Positions 11,544 through 22,397 of a stretch of DNA of 64,000 nt are shown here, in pieces. The translations under genes and the position numbers were made by a program. Numbering within the stretch: the stretch's first letter is position 1; each line of letters begins with the position of its first letter. The notes under the pieces are model-generated. The model was given only the letters and a program-made list of their open reading frames with translations. It searched no databases and was not told where the DNA came from. Source of the DNA: Diphasiastrum complanatum (Eukaryota > Streptophyta > Lycopodiopsida > Lycopodiales > Lycopodiaceae); NCBI GenBank assembly GCA_029204225.1, contig CM055103.1:19544925-19608924 (forward strand), written 5' to 3'.

Positions 11544-13142
11544 ATGGCAGCTTACTCTCGGGCTTCAAGCCATTTCCCCACTTCATTTGTAGAGTCTCAG
11601 AACTCTTTGCTGGAAAGCAACGCCCATGGAGGTGGGAGCAATGGTGGTTTAAGACTGCATGGTGAATCAAGGTCTTCAGATGTAGGCTATGGAAACCCAG
11701 GTTCCTTTGAGTACGGGATTGTTCTTCATGGAGAGAGTCAGAAGAATGTCACAGCTAGTACTACTGCTTTTCTCACAGATTCTGGAGGGGAGGTGCACAG
11801 ACAATTTGAGCGAGGGATCCTTGATATTTTCATCCATCACGCCATTGGCATCCATAACATTTGCATCTACGAGAATCAAGACGTATATGCAAAGTTTTCT
11901 CTTTCTCATAATCCAGATGAAGCCTTGTGCACCAGGGTAGTAAAGAGAGGGGGCAAGAATCCTGTTTTTAACCAAAGCCTTCAGATTGCTATTGAGCATC
12001 CAGATTCTGTGTTGAGGTTTGAGATTTGGATGTCAAGCCAAGCTAGAAACTATCTAGAAGATCAGCTCCTAGGGTTTGTACAGGTGCCATTGTCTAGCCT
12101 TGTAGGGAAGGGCAAGCACACTCAAGAGTTTGCCTTGTCTTCCACAGAATTGTTTCATTCACATGCGGGAACAATGAAACTTACTTTCATGTATCATGAG
12201 CATAAAAGATCTTCCATGGGTTCTCAGATTCTTAATGGGCGGATGTCTTCAAGTGATGGTTTAGGAGCCTACCTGCAGCCTGAGGGCACAGACGATGGCA
12301 GCATGGCCTCAGGCATATCTGCCTTGTCCTCAAACAGCTGCCAAAATGGAAAGCTTTCTGTCTCTGATTATGGTAATGTTGAGTTTCAAGATATGCAGGC
12401 TATTGCTGAAGATCAGCAGCTAGTTTGTAATTACTTGAGTGCTGCTGCAAACAAAGTGGAATGTAAGGATGTTGCAGCAACAGTTGAGAATGGAATGATC
12501 ACAGGTCCTCCATTTTTGCAAATGGGCTCTTTAAATGTTGATCTCTACTGTGACAGAGCTGGAGAAGAACAGTGCAGAGGCACGTCTTCTATGACTGACG
12601 ATTGCCAGCTATTCAGTTATTCTCGCACGCCAATCTCAAATGCAGAAAATAATTTAACTATCATTTCAGACATCAGTGAGATGAAAACTTCTGCCAGAAG
12701 TGAGATGGAAGTGAACAGTTCACCATCTTCAGCAAATTACCCTACATCTTCTAGTTCACAGACTGCCTCAGGTGCCTCAAGCTGTCAGGATTTTTTTACA
12801 AGGTTCTCTGCACCAAGCACTAGTAGCATGCAGATGGAATCTTCAACTAGAGACATAGGAAGGATTGTAAAGGAAATAGATGTTCTGCGAGGAAATGTTC
12901 GTCTACCTCTTGTGAACATGTCTACTGAGAGTGAGCCCAAAGTGGTGCAGCAAGAAATAGTTGATATGTACATGAAAAGCATGCAGCAGTTTACAGAAGC
13001 TCTTGCCAAGATGCAGCTCCCCATGGACATGGACATCAAGGAGGCTACACCAACCAAGAACAGTTCGTCTGAGCGTGACAGTGATGAAACTGGGAAGAAG
13101 AACTCTCAGAGAGTTTTTTATGGCAGCAGAGCCTTCTTTTGA
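11544..13142 (+). CDS. C2-domain (CaLB-type) protein
   Basis: A complete single-exon frame of 532 residues. The first ATG (MAAYSRASS) is preferred over a 19-codon extension that starts at a non-ATG codon and runs through a GT repeat. Residues about 89-219 form one C2 domain: ERGILDIFIHHAIGI, QDVYAKFSLS, KNPVFNQSL, LRFEIW, EDQLLGFVQVPL and TMKLTFMYHEH fit successive C2 strands. Some Ca-binding acidic positions look reduced. Residues 220-460 are Ser-rich and low in complexity. A conserved helical block near the C terminus (residues 469-496, QQEIVDMYMKSMQQFTEALA) is what I recall of a plant family annotated as calcium-dependent lipid-binding proteins. There is no signal peptide or membrane span. 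Likely role: peripheral membrane or lipid binding; substrate and partners are unknown. The DRE/ABRE cluster upstream hints at stress control. Confidence 0.9.
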   Translation: MAAYSRASSHFPTSFVESQNSLLESNAHGGGSNGGLRLHGESRSSDVGYGNPGSFEYGIVLHGESQKNVTASTTAFLTDSGGEVHRQFERGILDIFIHHAIGIHNICIYENQDVYAKFSLSHNPDEALCTRVVKRGGKNPVFNQSLQIAIEHPDSVLRFEIWMSSQARNYLEDQLLGFVQVPLSSLVGKGKHTQEFALSSTELFHSHAGTMKLTFMYHEHKRSSMGSQILNGRMSSSDGLGAYLQPEGTDDGSMASGISALSSNSCQNGKLSVSDYGNVEFQDMQAIAEDQQLVCNYLSAAANKVECKDVAATVENGMITGPPFLQMGSLNVDLYCDRAGEEQCRGTSSMTDDCQLFSYSRTPISNAENNLTIISDISEMKTSARSEMEVNSSPSSANYPTSSSSQTASGASSCQDFFTRFSAPSTSSMQMESSTRDIGRIVKEIDVLRGNVRLPLVNMSTESEPKVVQQEIVDMYMKSMQQFTEALAKMQLPMDMDIKEATPTKNSSSERDSDETGKKNSQRVFYGSRAFF

Positions 13143-14689
13143 GTCCCAATGTGACATATTAGTGACTTTGCATATTCGAATAGTCAGATCAACCACACAT
13201 CCGGTTTTTTCTTTTTCGTACGGTTATATAGATCTCTTAATTTCCATGCAAATAGCTAACAATAAGCTGTAAGACATATAAGTATGACCAGCCAGTATAT
13301 CTTGCAAATATTCTGACAAGCTTCCTGTTGTTTCTACTGGCGCTAGGCCTCAACACCTCAACTTCTATGTCTTGCTGTAATTTTTTAACTTCGTAGTTTT
13401 ACAGTCATGTTACTCTACATCCAGAAATCATAACTGTCAGCTTCAGAAGATAACCCCAATCATTCCCTTCCATGCGAAAGGGTGGCCTGCTCTCAGGATC
13501 TGGCCTAATGACAAGTGGCTGGATTCGAGGAGAAGTCAAGGAAGTGTAGAAATTGTTTCTGAAAACAATGAGGATAAAGGAGTTTTTCTTGTACTGAGTA
13601 TGTCTTCTCTCATAAATTTGTCACGTGACATCTCGAAAAATGGTCCTAAACTAAAGGGTTGATGAAATTTTGTATTGGTGGATCTTTTGGTTGTGAGTTT
13701 AGTGATGCTGAACATTATGTTGATTAGACTTTTGCTTTCAATTGCTAGTTTAGAACCCACTTGTTTTTTTTGTGAATGAGCAGCCAGGCATAATGATTGT
13801 GGTTCACATAACATCTCTTGAATGCTTGAATGCATGTCTCTAGACTACCCATATCATAGTCTTTGTGTGCTCCTTTCAAGCATTGTGGAACTTTTGACAT
13901 CTTGTTCCCTCGCATAACGTGGTACCTTACAAAGCTCCTATTTTACAGACTTACAGCCCAATACGTTTGAACTACTTTTTTTTCCATTGTATGTCCAAAG
14001 ATAATGTGTAAGGGACATTTTTGAATTCTTGCTTTTACAACTAGATTCATATATCTGCACCCAGCCTGCTGCAGAGTGTTTTGTCATTAGAGATACTGAA
14101 GTTACTGCAATTAGCATAGGTGAATAAGACAACCCATAGTGTATACAATCAGTCAAGACAAACTCTGGCAATACAAATTTTTAAGCCAGTAAATCTGTTG
14201 TTGCAAGACGTGTTCGAGTTGTCAATACAGTTGAGAGCATCAAAAGCAACACGAGGTGGTTATCTAGAATCTACTTGTTTCCTAAATGAAGCGTTATGCA
14301 AATTTTGCTCTTTTCATATGATTTGTATGTTGAGCATATTTGATTAGATTATGTGATGGGTGCTAGTTAGAATGAGTGAGTCTAGGCAGGGAAGACCAGC
14401 CTGACACACTTTAGAAATGTGGATGTAACCCTTTAGAGTAAGAGCACAAGAAAACCATATCTTTTAAGATTGAGATCGCTTGTTCATCAGGACATGAAGC
14501 AATTATTACTAGGCCCAAAGCTGTAGATCCACTAGGACGTTGCTCATTGCCTACTGATTTGGGAGATGTTTTAAGCACCTTGTGCATCATGAGTAGCATT
14601 GAAAATCTTATCTTTCTTAAGATGGATGAGCGTGTTAGCAATGTGTTTCAGATGATGTCATGGAAAATGCTCTAGGTGCAAGTATATAG
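13143..14689. other. 3' flank of the C2 gene and intergenic DNA
   Basis: The first few hundred bases are presumably 3' UTR; no canonical AATAAA is obvious near the stop, only variants such as AACAATAAGC at 13258. The rest holds short open frames on both strands with no recognisable domain. Confidence 0.4.
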
Positions 14690-15080
14690 GCATTTGTTTA
14701 CCTTTCAAACTAACCAATGCTCCAATGACATTCCAATAGCTGATAAATGGTCTTTTTTGTTCATATCTAAATAACTTTGTCAGTGTTTTTAGACTATTAT
14801 TGTATCTAGAATAAAGCACTATATTATATCCAACATTTCATTATTGTCTTGAAGATTTTGATATAAAGCGAAGCTCTATGATAATGAATCCAAGTGCGAA
14901 TTTCGTAAGTATGAATCATTTTATCTTGGTCATGTGATGGCTTCTAAGGAATATAAAAATCAATGATGATAAAGTTGTAGTAGTATTTGATCGGCCCAAT
15001 TTTGAAGAACCAAATGTGATGGGATTTATTGGGTTCTTTGAAAGTTCATTTCAAGGATATGTTAAGATAGTTCTACCACA
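14690..15080 (+). pseudogene. Ty3/gypsy reverse transcriptase-RNase H remnant
   Basis: Plus-strand broken frames match the gypsy polymerase order. LPFKLTNAPMTFQ corresponds to the family's M-P-F-G-L-T-N-A-P-A-T-F-Q. A decayed VFLDYY follows where V-Y-L-D-D-I is expected, then SKCEFRKYESFYLGHVMAS (K-C-x-F...Y-L-G-H). A GFIGFFESSFQGYVKI segment matches the G-F-L-G...Y-Y-R-x-F-I connection region. The catalytic second Asp of Y/F-x-D-D is Tyr here, and there are many stops. It is the only gypsy polymerase I found in the window. Confidence 0.7.
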
Positions 15081-15317
15081 AAACAATGAACTGCAAGGGT
15101 GACTATTACAAGTAGGCCTAGTTAGTAGTAAACCAAGCTAGTGGAATGAGAAATTGGATGAGAGCTTCCAAGCTCTTATGATTCTAATTTTCTCACCACT
15201 AATTTTCAAATCATTGATCTTGATGAGCTACAATTTCATTATGTGATATATGTATGATTGCATTTCGGAAGAATAAAAAATAAAAATGTTCAAGTCTCTC
15301 ACTTTGTCACCTGAAGT

Positions 15318-15425
15318 TTTTTTTTTCCTCGGACACTGTCCATCTGTGGGCAAGGTTTGAACTTGAAATCATTCCCACAACAAGCACCATTTACCACCAC
15401 ACCACACAAGAAGCGTTGCACTTCA
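15318..15425 (-). mobile_element. candidate tRNA-derived SINE
   Basis: On the minus strand, an A-box-like TGGTGGTAAATGG is followed about 35 bp later by a B-box-like AAGTTCAAACC, and the unit ends in a run of about ten A. AACTTGAAGTG and AACTTCAGGTG on the two sides could be a decayed target duplication. The pol III boxes are imperfect, so this is tentative. Confidence 0.4.
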
Positions 15426-15429
15426 AGTT

Positions 15430-16156
15430 TTTTGCATAATTGAGAGATTAGTGGCAATCTCCCATGATCCAATGATCTCACTAAAGTCATTTTTTTCTTG
15501 GAAAATCAATCAAGTAGCAATCTTTTTGCAATCACAAGAGGGATTGATTGATTGATTATCAAATGAATGCAAACTAGACATAAAAAAATGAGATCTAGAT
15601 TAGCAATTCTACACACATCAAGCAAGTGCAATCTCAAATCATTAATCTAAGTGAAGATCCAACACCCACACGTGTGGTATGACCTTCAGTATGGCCTATA
15701 GACAGTAAATGAAGTTTAGAACACTTAGAATTTGCTTAGATCCAAAAACAAAGTACATAGTGTAGAGAGTCGAGTTTTGCCAATGAGCTCTCAAAAATAT
15801 TTTAAGGCATTACTATGGAGAGATGATGATACATAGAAAATATCTTCCCCACCTCGAGTTAGGTGAAAATCCAAGATGTAATAACGAAGATGATTGAGGC
15901 TTTTTTCCATTCTAGCCTAACCCTTGAGTTTTGCCATGTTGGTGGCTAGATTGATCAACCTACTCCATAAATCTAGGAATTTGGTCCTATAATGTAGGAA
16001 TCATAACCGAACAAACTTGACCAATCCTATGAACATGATCTAATCTACTCTATGTAAAGATTTAGCAAAATTTAGCTTGATATTTTCTCATCATTATGTA
16101 CATATGTAAATCTCACATGTGTGGAGCATGTTCCCACGTGTGGAGAGTAGGGCTAA
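15430..16156. other. unassigned DNA
   Basis: AT-rich, with no open frame or motif supported. A small repeat CACATGTGTGGAG / CACGTGTGGAG occurs near 16111-16145. Confidence 0.35.
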
Positions 16157-16429
16157 CAACTCTTCACTTCCCCTTCCACCTCTCTGGACAAATGGTCTGC
16201 CTGGAAGAGAGTTGATGTTTCTGATCTCAGTAAAGCTGCAAATGCCCCCTCTTCGCTCTCTTTTCTCCTCGACCTAGAAGGCCTTCATGCTTCACAAGCC
16301 TCTCTTTTTTGTTCTACGGTTGCCATTTTTTTCGGTGCTCTCTTCCCGGACCCTTCTTCTTTCAAAGACTTTATCTATCAGTTCATCGCCCCTCACTCCA
16401 GAAGCTTTCTAGAGAGCTTGAGTATGTAG
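16157..16429 (+). pseudogene. orphan 90-codon open frame, unknown
   Basis: An open frame without an ATG at its start runs from just after a stop (TAA, 16154-16156) to TAG at 16427-16429. Its composition is markedly more protein-like and GC-rich than its flanks, with DKWSAWKRVDVSDLSKA and PDPSSFKDFIYQF segments. I do not recognise the family. It may be a piece of a transposon-encoded protein or an exon fragment. Confidence 0.35.
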
Positions 16430-16924
16430 GAACAATTCAAGATACATATGAGGTGTGTTTTGGTGAAAATGGCAAATAGTTTTTGTTTGATGTGAAATAG
16501 TTCAAAATCAATTATCAAAGGTCAAATGCAACCACAAAAATAGGATGCGGTAATGCCAGTAGAGTTTTTGGTACCATCTTGAGGGTTGTCACCATATAGC
16601 GTCTGGATAAGTCCAAATCTGGAAGTAGGACATCATCAGACAACATATACCCATTGACAATGCAGATCAGATTTGAAAATCTCAGGCCCGATTTAGCATA
16701 ATAAAGAGAAAAGTTACTCAAAATGATGGATCAGCTACCAAATATGTGGATGTCCCAATTTTGGCTTGAAGGCGCACACCCCTGTTTTTTTTCACTCACC
16801 AATGACGCAACGTGGCCCAATTGAAATTTATGGAGCAAGTGACAAGCTAATTAATAAAGTGGAGCCGCGAGTCTAAATCTTCACCTTAGCTCTAGTGCCG
16901 AGGGATCGGCACTACTTTAGGTCG

Positions 16925-17345
16925 GGGGCCTTGTTGTGGGTATTATCTGTACATAAATAAATGGGCCCGACAAAAATAGAAAAATAGAAAAATCAAAAAT
17001 AGAAAACATGTGCGAGCGTAAGCCCATAACCCAATGAGCACTTGTAGAATATTGTACAATGGAATAAAATAGACTTGGGCCATGTACATAAAGTAATATA
17101 AAAGGCCCAAAGTCTAAGTTGCTAAGTTTCAAGTTGTTAGTCAAAGTCAAATTGGTGGTAGGTAGAATGTGCTTCTTTGTGCACCATAGATTAAGTTGTG
17201 TTTTCTGTGAAGGGCTAGGATTTTAATCCTTGCCTCAATGAAGTAGCCAATAGAAGCACAAGGGTGGGCAAGGGCCTCCCCAAGAATAAAAAGGCACCTC
17301 TTCTCATTTGAGCATCCTCATGTGCTTGACTTCCAATTCTATTGC
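16925..17345 (+). repeat. LTR-like repeat R1, copy 1
   Basis: Starts TGTTGTGGGTATT at about 16931, and has a TATA-like TAATATAAAAGG near 17095 and an AATAAAAAGG poly(A)-like signal near 17287. Its reverse complement aligns with 62297-62665, sharing ATGGTGCACAAAGAAGCAC and GGGGAGGCCCTTGCCC. A third partial copy is at 63440-63600. These are LTR-like signals, but no internal region could be linked to it. Confidence 0.6.
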
Positions 17346-17558
17346 TTTTCTAGTGAATGCGTCTAATTTTTACCATCTTTGCTATAATTCTAGTTGATGT
17401 ACTTAATGTTCCTCCATTAAATGATGTTTTACCAAATGAGCTAACTCCCCTCACTCTTTTCTCTCTAAAGTTCTCAAAAAAACTATGGATTATTTGTGTG
17501 GTTAGAGTTAGGAGGAAGGGGTAAAGTAGTGTTAGTTTTAGGAAGCAACTAGAGTAAA

Positions 17559-18225
17559 CTGAAGAACAAAGTGTTTCTAGTACCAAAGCTCTGCTAGCTC
17601 TCAACTCCCAACCTGACGAATATCTTGAAGACCTCGAAAACGAAGAACTCGAAGACGAAATGTTTGCGAACAACACGAACAACAGGAGAAGGTTGAACGA
17701 CGCTAAACAAAAATATTCGAGACACCCGAAGGTCAAATACTTTCGACTCTTCACGCTCCAAAGGACCAGGAAGATCAAATAAGTACCGCGAAGTACAATT
17801 TCCTGATATGATATGGTGACATCAGCAGAAGAACGTTAGGACGTGCCTAATCTGCCGCTCTTGTAATCTGTGATTAGTCTTAGATTGCTTAATCTATCTA
17901 ATGAGAAATGTTACTCTGAATATAATGCAGTTGCTAGATGCACTAATGACATAGAAGAACAAAAGATACAGATAGACAAAAATACTAAATATAAAAGTCC
18001 ACCAGTGAGCGAGACATTGTAAGCAGGATCCACAGAGATCCAAGAAGTCCGCTAGTAAGCGAGACACTGTTCGTGGAAGAACACTGCTTCTCTCACGCCA
18101 ATGCGCTTTGTGGGTTTGTCACACAATGCTTGAACAAGAGGATCATAAGATGATGTTGTAGTTGTTGCGCTCATATCATTCTAAAATGTTTGATCTCGAT
18201 TGAATTATCATCTGCTTATTGTTCG
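17559..18225 (+). repeat. copia C-family pol tail plus partial LTR
   Basis: About 660 bp nearly identical to 32622-33290. It contains the acidic C-terminal end of pol (LNSQPDEYLEDLENEELEDE), then non-coding sequence with TGATATGATATGGTGACATC and an LTR-like stretch. It stops abruptly at TTATTGTTCGTG and joins gag sequence at 18226, so the end of the LTR and the primer site have been lost. Confidence 0.7.
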
Positions 18226-20240
18226 TGCAATATACAATCAAAGATCTGTACAGTCTTCGACTCATCAGGATTGAACTTCCTAGCATGAAAGATAAAGACT
18301 TCTCTCATATTGAAGGGAGAAGGTCTATGGCCCTGGGTAGATGGCACCGAAGAAATGCCAGCAACTACAGACAAGGAGCTACGTGAATGGAGTGAAAAGG
18401 ATGACAAGGCAGTAGTCGTGTTGTCATCATCCATCGAAGATAGTCTCACACTTGACCTGGCTACACTCTCCAATGCAAGAGAGATGTGGGATACCTTACT
18501 CATAAGGTTTCAGACAAAATCACGTAGTCAGATCATGCTTCTTGAAGATCAGCTGACAAACCTGCAATGGGATGGCAAAGACCTCACCTCCTTTATCAGA
18601 AAGATGAAGGATTTGTTTCTTTCATTACACAATGTCGGGGCAGAGATTGCAGTATCAACAGAAAAGCAGCTTACCTACCTGCTACGAGCTTTACCAAGAT
18701 CCTTCAAGACAACCCGAACATTGCTAGCAAAGGATCCAGCTATGACACTCGAAAAGGCAGTGATCGAGATTCGAGAAGAAGTCGAAGCTCATGAGCACCT
18801 TGATCACAAAGACACTTCTGACCAAGCTCTCTACAACAACAAGGAAAAGCCAAAAAAGCAGTTCAAGCCTAAGAGGGAGTCAAACCAAAGGCAAGATCGA
18901 GAGCAGCAAGCAGAGGGAGCCAACAAAGGTAGATGGAAGAATAAAGAAAAGCCCAAACAACAGAATGGCGACAAGAAAGTATGTGTGAGATGCAGACGCG
19001 AAGGACATACTATCGATTCGTGCTGGCTCAATCCAAAGATTGAGTGTATCCATTGTCACAAGAAGGGTCATGCAGCCATGGACTATTACCAAAACCCAAG
19101 AAACAAACAAGCTCAAGGTAGACGGGAGAACAATAATAGTTTGTCCTACGTCGAAGAGCCAGAAAGCTCGAAGATGGGCGAAGAAAGATCGAATCATGAA
19201 AATTCAACCGTCTGTATTTGTGCAGACATGTGTGTAGTATCGACACCTGACACACAAAAGGTAATCCTTGATTCAGGAGCTACCTCACACTTCGTTACAT
19301 CAAGTCGGAAAATGTTTGACTTTTGGAGTGTAGATCCATCAAGATTTATTATTCTTGGAGACGGACCAAAACATCAAGTGAATGGTATTGGTTCGGTATG
19401 GCTCAACACAAACGGTAGAGACAAACGACTCAAAGACGTTCTGTTTGTACCTACACTACATCAGGACTTGCTATCAGTAGCAAGAATAGCATATGCTGGG
19501 ATGTGTGTGACGTTCTCAGACGAAGCATGCAATGTCGTTGATGCAAGCACCAGTACATTGATTACACAAGGTAGAAGAAAAGACAATCTGTATCACTTGA
19601 AGGTACGCCTACTTGCAGATCAAGTACATCAAACCCATGATGATTTGTCAGATATTCTATGGCACAGGAGACTATGCCATATGAACTCAATGGCATTGTA
19701 TCAAGCAAGCCATCATGGAGCTATCACAGGGGTGAGCATCTCGAATGCAACCAGTTCGATGACCTGTGATGCATGTATAAAAGGTAAGATGTCATGTACT
19801 CCTTTTGTCAAAGACTTCTGCAGAACAACAAAGATTTTGGAGCTAGTACATTCGGACATCTGTGGACCTTTTGACGTGATCTCCGTAGGAGGCTCGAAGT
19901 ACTATATCACCTTTATTGATGATTACAGTAAGTTCGCCCGAGTCTACTTCATTCACAATAAATCAGATGCATTTGACAAGTTCACAGAATATGTGAGCTA
20001 GGCAGAAAGATGCACAGGAAACAAGGTGAAGCAGATCAGAACACATCAAGGTGGAGAATACATCTCAAACTGATTCACTGATTTCTGCAATGATCGAGAA
20101 ATCATTCACAGAAGGACAACATCCTATACACCGCAGCACAATGGTGCTGCATAAAGAAAGAACTGGATTCTCATGGAAGCCGCTAAATGCATGATGGCCT
20201 ATTTGAAGGCTCCAAGAGTGCTGTGATGGGGCAAGGGAGA
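18226..20240 (+). mobile_element. Ty1/copia relic C: gag-protease-integrase
   Basis: A single frame carries gag from about 18226, with a stop (TGA 18286-18288) where gag normally has Trp before KxK, and then a 563-codon open stretch at 18310-20001. Domains in order: UBN2 gag; two CCHC knuckles (CVRCRREGHTIDSC and CIHCHKKGHAAMDY, the last Cys being Tyr); protease (ILDSGATSHFV); GAG-pre-integrase (WHRRLCHMN); integrase (HSDICGPF, YYITFIDDYSK). After a TAG at 19999-20001 the same frame continues with RTHQGGEY, where the second catalytic Asp is His. A TGA lies at 20071-20073, and TAA at 20152-20154 replaces the catalytic Glu. It ends near 20240 with no polymerase. Confidence 0.85.
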
Positions 20241-21801
20241 TAGAAGAACGTGAACGGAGAAGAGAGCAGGAATATTGCGAAATAGCTCTCACATTCTAAT
20301 CACCTGCTAAATGCAAAAACCAGTCTAATAGACAGCTTATGCTAAATCTTATCACAGCTTTAAGTGTTCTAATTGCCCAGAAGGATCTTAAAAATTAAAT
20401 CATACTCTGAAACTAGAGCACAATCCACCGAAGAGATTAGAGATGGTTTGTATGTGGTACTACTGAAATCAGATTTATCGTGAAGTATAGTTCTAAAGTA
20501 AATGGAAGAGTAGTATGATAATGCGAGTTCCTCAAGCGTCAAAGGCAGCCATCATCTGATCAGAAACTGAGGAGTCGTAGACGTCTGTGTTCTGATCAGA
20601 GTGAGTAAACAAGCGCGATCAAACAACAATGAAAGTGCATTCAATCACAACAAGCATTCATCTATGTTGTACACAAATAAAAGCAAGTTGCTGCTATATT
20701 ACACTGAAGCACAATACAAAATCTATATATACTAAAAGAAAAGTGGTTTCCGGGCAGCTCACGCTGCCTACAGATTGTGGTTTGATGAATTACAAGCGTG
20801 GAAGGTAGTTAAAAGCACAATCATTAGAACGGCCGTCGGAACTCTGCGGTTGATCTGTTGATTTGAATCGCAGTAAGCTGATGTTGCTTCCTTAAGTATT
20901 TAATGTTTTTTCAAAATTCTGACGTTCCTGAGAGATTAGTTGGAAGAAAAAGTTTATAGATATGTTGAAGAGCTATTTAATATTGCTTTTCTTGGCCTTT
21001 AATCTCGCATGAGACTGTCGGTTCTGTTTCAGCTTTTAACCCTGTTGCGCACCGCTCAATGGTGCACAATGGACGATATCTCAAGTTGTAGAAAATGAAT
21101 CCAATTGTTATTAGTATTTATGATGTTTTCGTTGCCTTCTCTTCTCTTCATTTTTGTCCTCACTTGTCAAGTAAGAAGAATAAAATGGCATTTCAACGTC
21201 TCCCTCTTGCAAGCTTGGATATACTATTTATAATTCAGTTAATTCAGTTACTATTGGCATACTGATCGGAAGACTTCTGTTCCATAATAATCATTCCTCT
21301 GGCATGTGAATGTTCTTAATCGCATGCTCGTATTGGGAGAAATTCAGCTTATGGCAACAATCCGATCAGAGCTCAGATGATCATACACTCATGTGTGGAT
21401 GACGGTTGCTGGATTGGTTTATTTCTTATTAAGAAACGAAGCTTTTTTATTATTTGCTTTTTGAAAATTGTAACCTGCTGAGTCGATTTTTCCTCAAAAA
21501 AAGGTTTTCACTGGAGAGACACACCTAATCAGCTGCGGATTTGTTTTTGAAGGATCACGACATATGACACTGCATATCTTGGGGTAGATCTTCTAGAGAG
21601 TTAGGAGATTCATGGATCAGGACTTTGAAGTACAGCCAGATCAAAGCAACCCCTACTTTGCAAAGCAGCTGAAACGAGGATGAAGGTTACCAACTGGGGG
21701 CCATGCTATTCTGCTACTTGCTTTAGAGATGGCAGTATCAATACTGTTTCAGCTTCGACGGACATATGCGTCTCCTGCACCACTTTCGACAGCTTAGCTC
21801 C
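20241..21801. other. unassigned DNA
   Basis: No gene or mobile-element motif is supported on either strand in this stretch between relic C and the first short SINE. Confidence 0.35.
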
Positions 21802-21820
21802 CATTTACAAGCGTATAAAT

Positions 21821-21903
21821 CAAGGGTGCTGGCTCAATTGGTTATTTTGACATCCAAAGTTTCTTTGGTCTCAAGTTCGAGCCTCCCCTTGGAAACCAAG
21901 AAG
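21821..21903 (+). mobile_element. tRNA-like mini-SINE, copy a
   Basis: An 83-bp body lies between perfect 19-bp direct repeats CATTTACAAGCGTATAAAT (21802-21820 and 21904-21922), the hallmark of an L1-type retroposition target duplication. The body has a pol III A box (TGGCTCAATTGG, 21830-21841) and a B box (AAGTTCGAGCC, 21873-21883). It also has a hairpin CCAAAG-TTT-CTTTGG where an anticodon arm would lie, and a terminal CTTGG-AAA-CCAAG hairpin. There is no poly(A) tail. It is shorter than any standard SINE I know and close to tRNA size. Confidence 0.8.
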
Positions 21904-21926
21904 CATTTACAAGCGTATAAATGGAG

Positions 21927-21930
<4 letters not shown>

Positions 21931-21989
<59 letters not shown>
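21931..21989. repeat. (CT)n microsatellite
   Basis: About 29 uninterrupted CT units start 8 bp after the right target duplication of mini-SINE copy a. Confidence 0.95.
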
Positions 21990-21992
<3 letters not shown>

Positions 21993-22296
21993 TGCTGAAA
22001 GGGCTTTCTACCCGACCCAACTTTCCATGGCATCTAGTGGAATGCACTATACTATGTGATTGAAAACATTATCGGTAGCTAGACAGGTGCATTGTGATCT
22101 AGAAAGCTTGCAATGTAGTTCCATGTAGTTTTCTTTTCCCCTGAGTTGTGCTCAATATGTGCCGATTCTGTTTTGAATGTTCCCTCTGACTTGTTACAGG
22201 ATTGTCGTGAAAGCCAATTCAGGGAATTTTGGTTATCTCGGAATGAAATAATTTTGGAGATGCTTTGTTGGAGGAATTCTTCCATTATTTGTCTTC

Positions 22297-22383
22297 GAAC
22301 CAACGGGGTTGGCTTAGTTGGTTAGCTTGACATCCAAAGTTTCTTTGGTCTTAGGTTCGAGCTTCCCCTTGGAAACCAAGAAG
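22297..22383 (+). mobile_element. tRNA-like mini-SINE, copy b
   Basis: An 87-bp body with A box TGGCTTAGTTGG and B box AGGTTCGAGC, ending ...AACCAAGAAG like copy a. It is flanked by the 14-bp direct repeat CATTATTTGTCTTC at 22283-22296 and 22384-22397. Confidence 0.8.
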
Positions 22384-22397
22384 CATTATTTGTCTTC

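Noticed and set aside
17350-17778. Ser-rich minus-strand frame, repeated at 32385-32747
   Set aside because: It is the antisense of the copia C-family pol tail; the plus frame carries the RNase H homology.
21766-22059. Frame with repeated Ser-Leu
   Set aside because: It reads through the (CT)n tract and the mini-SINE; no gene.
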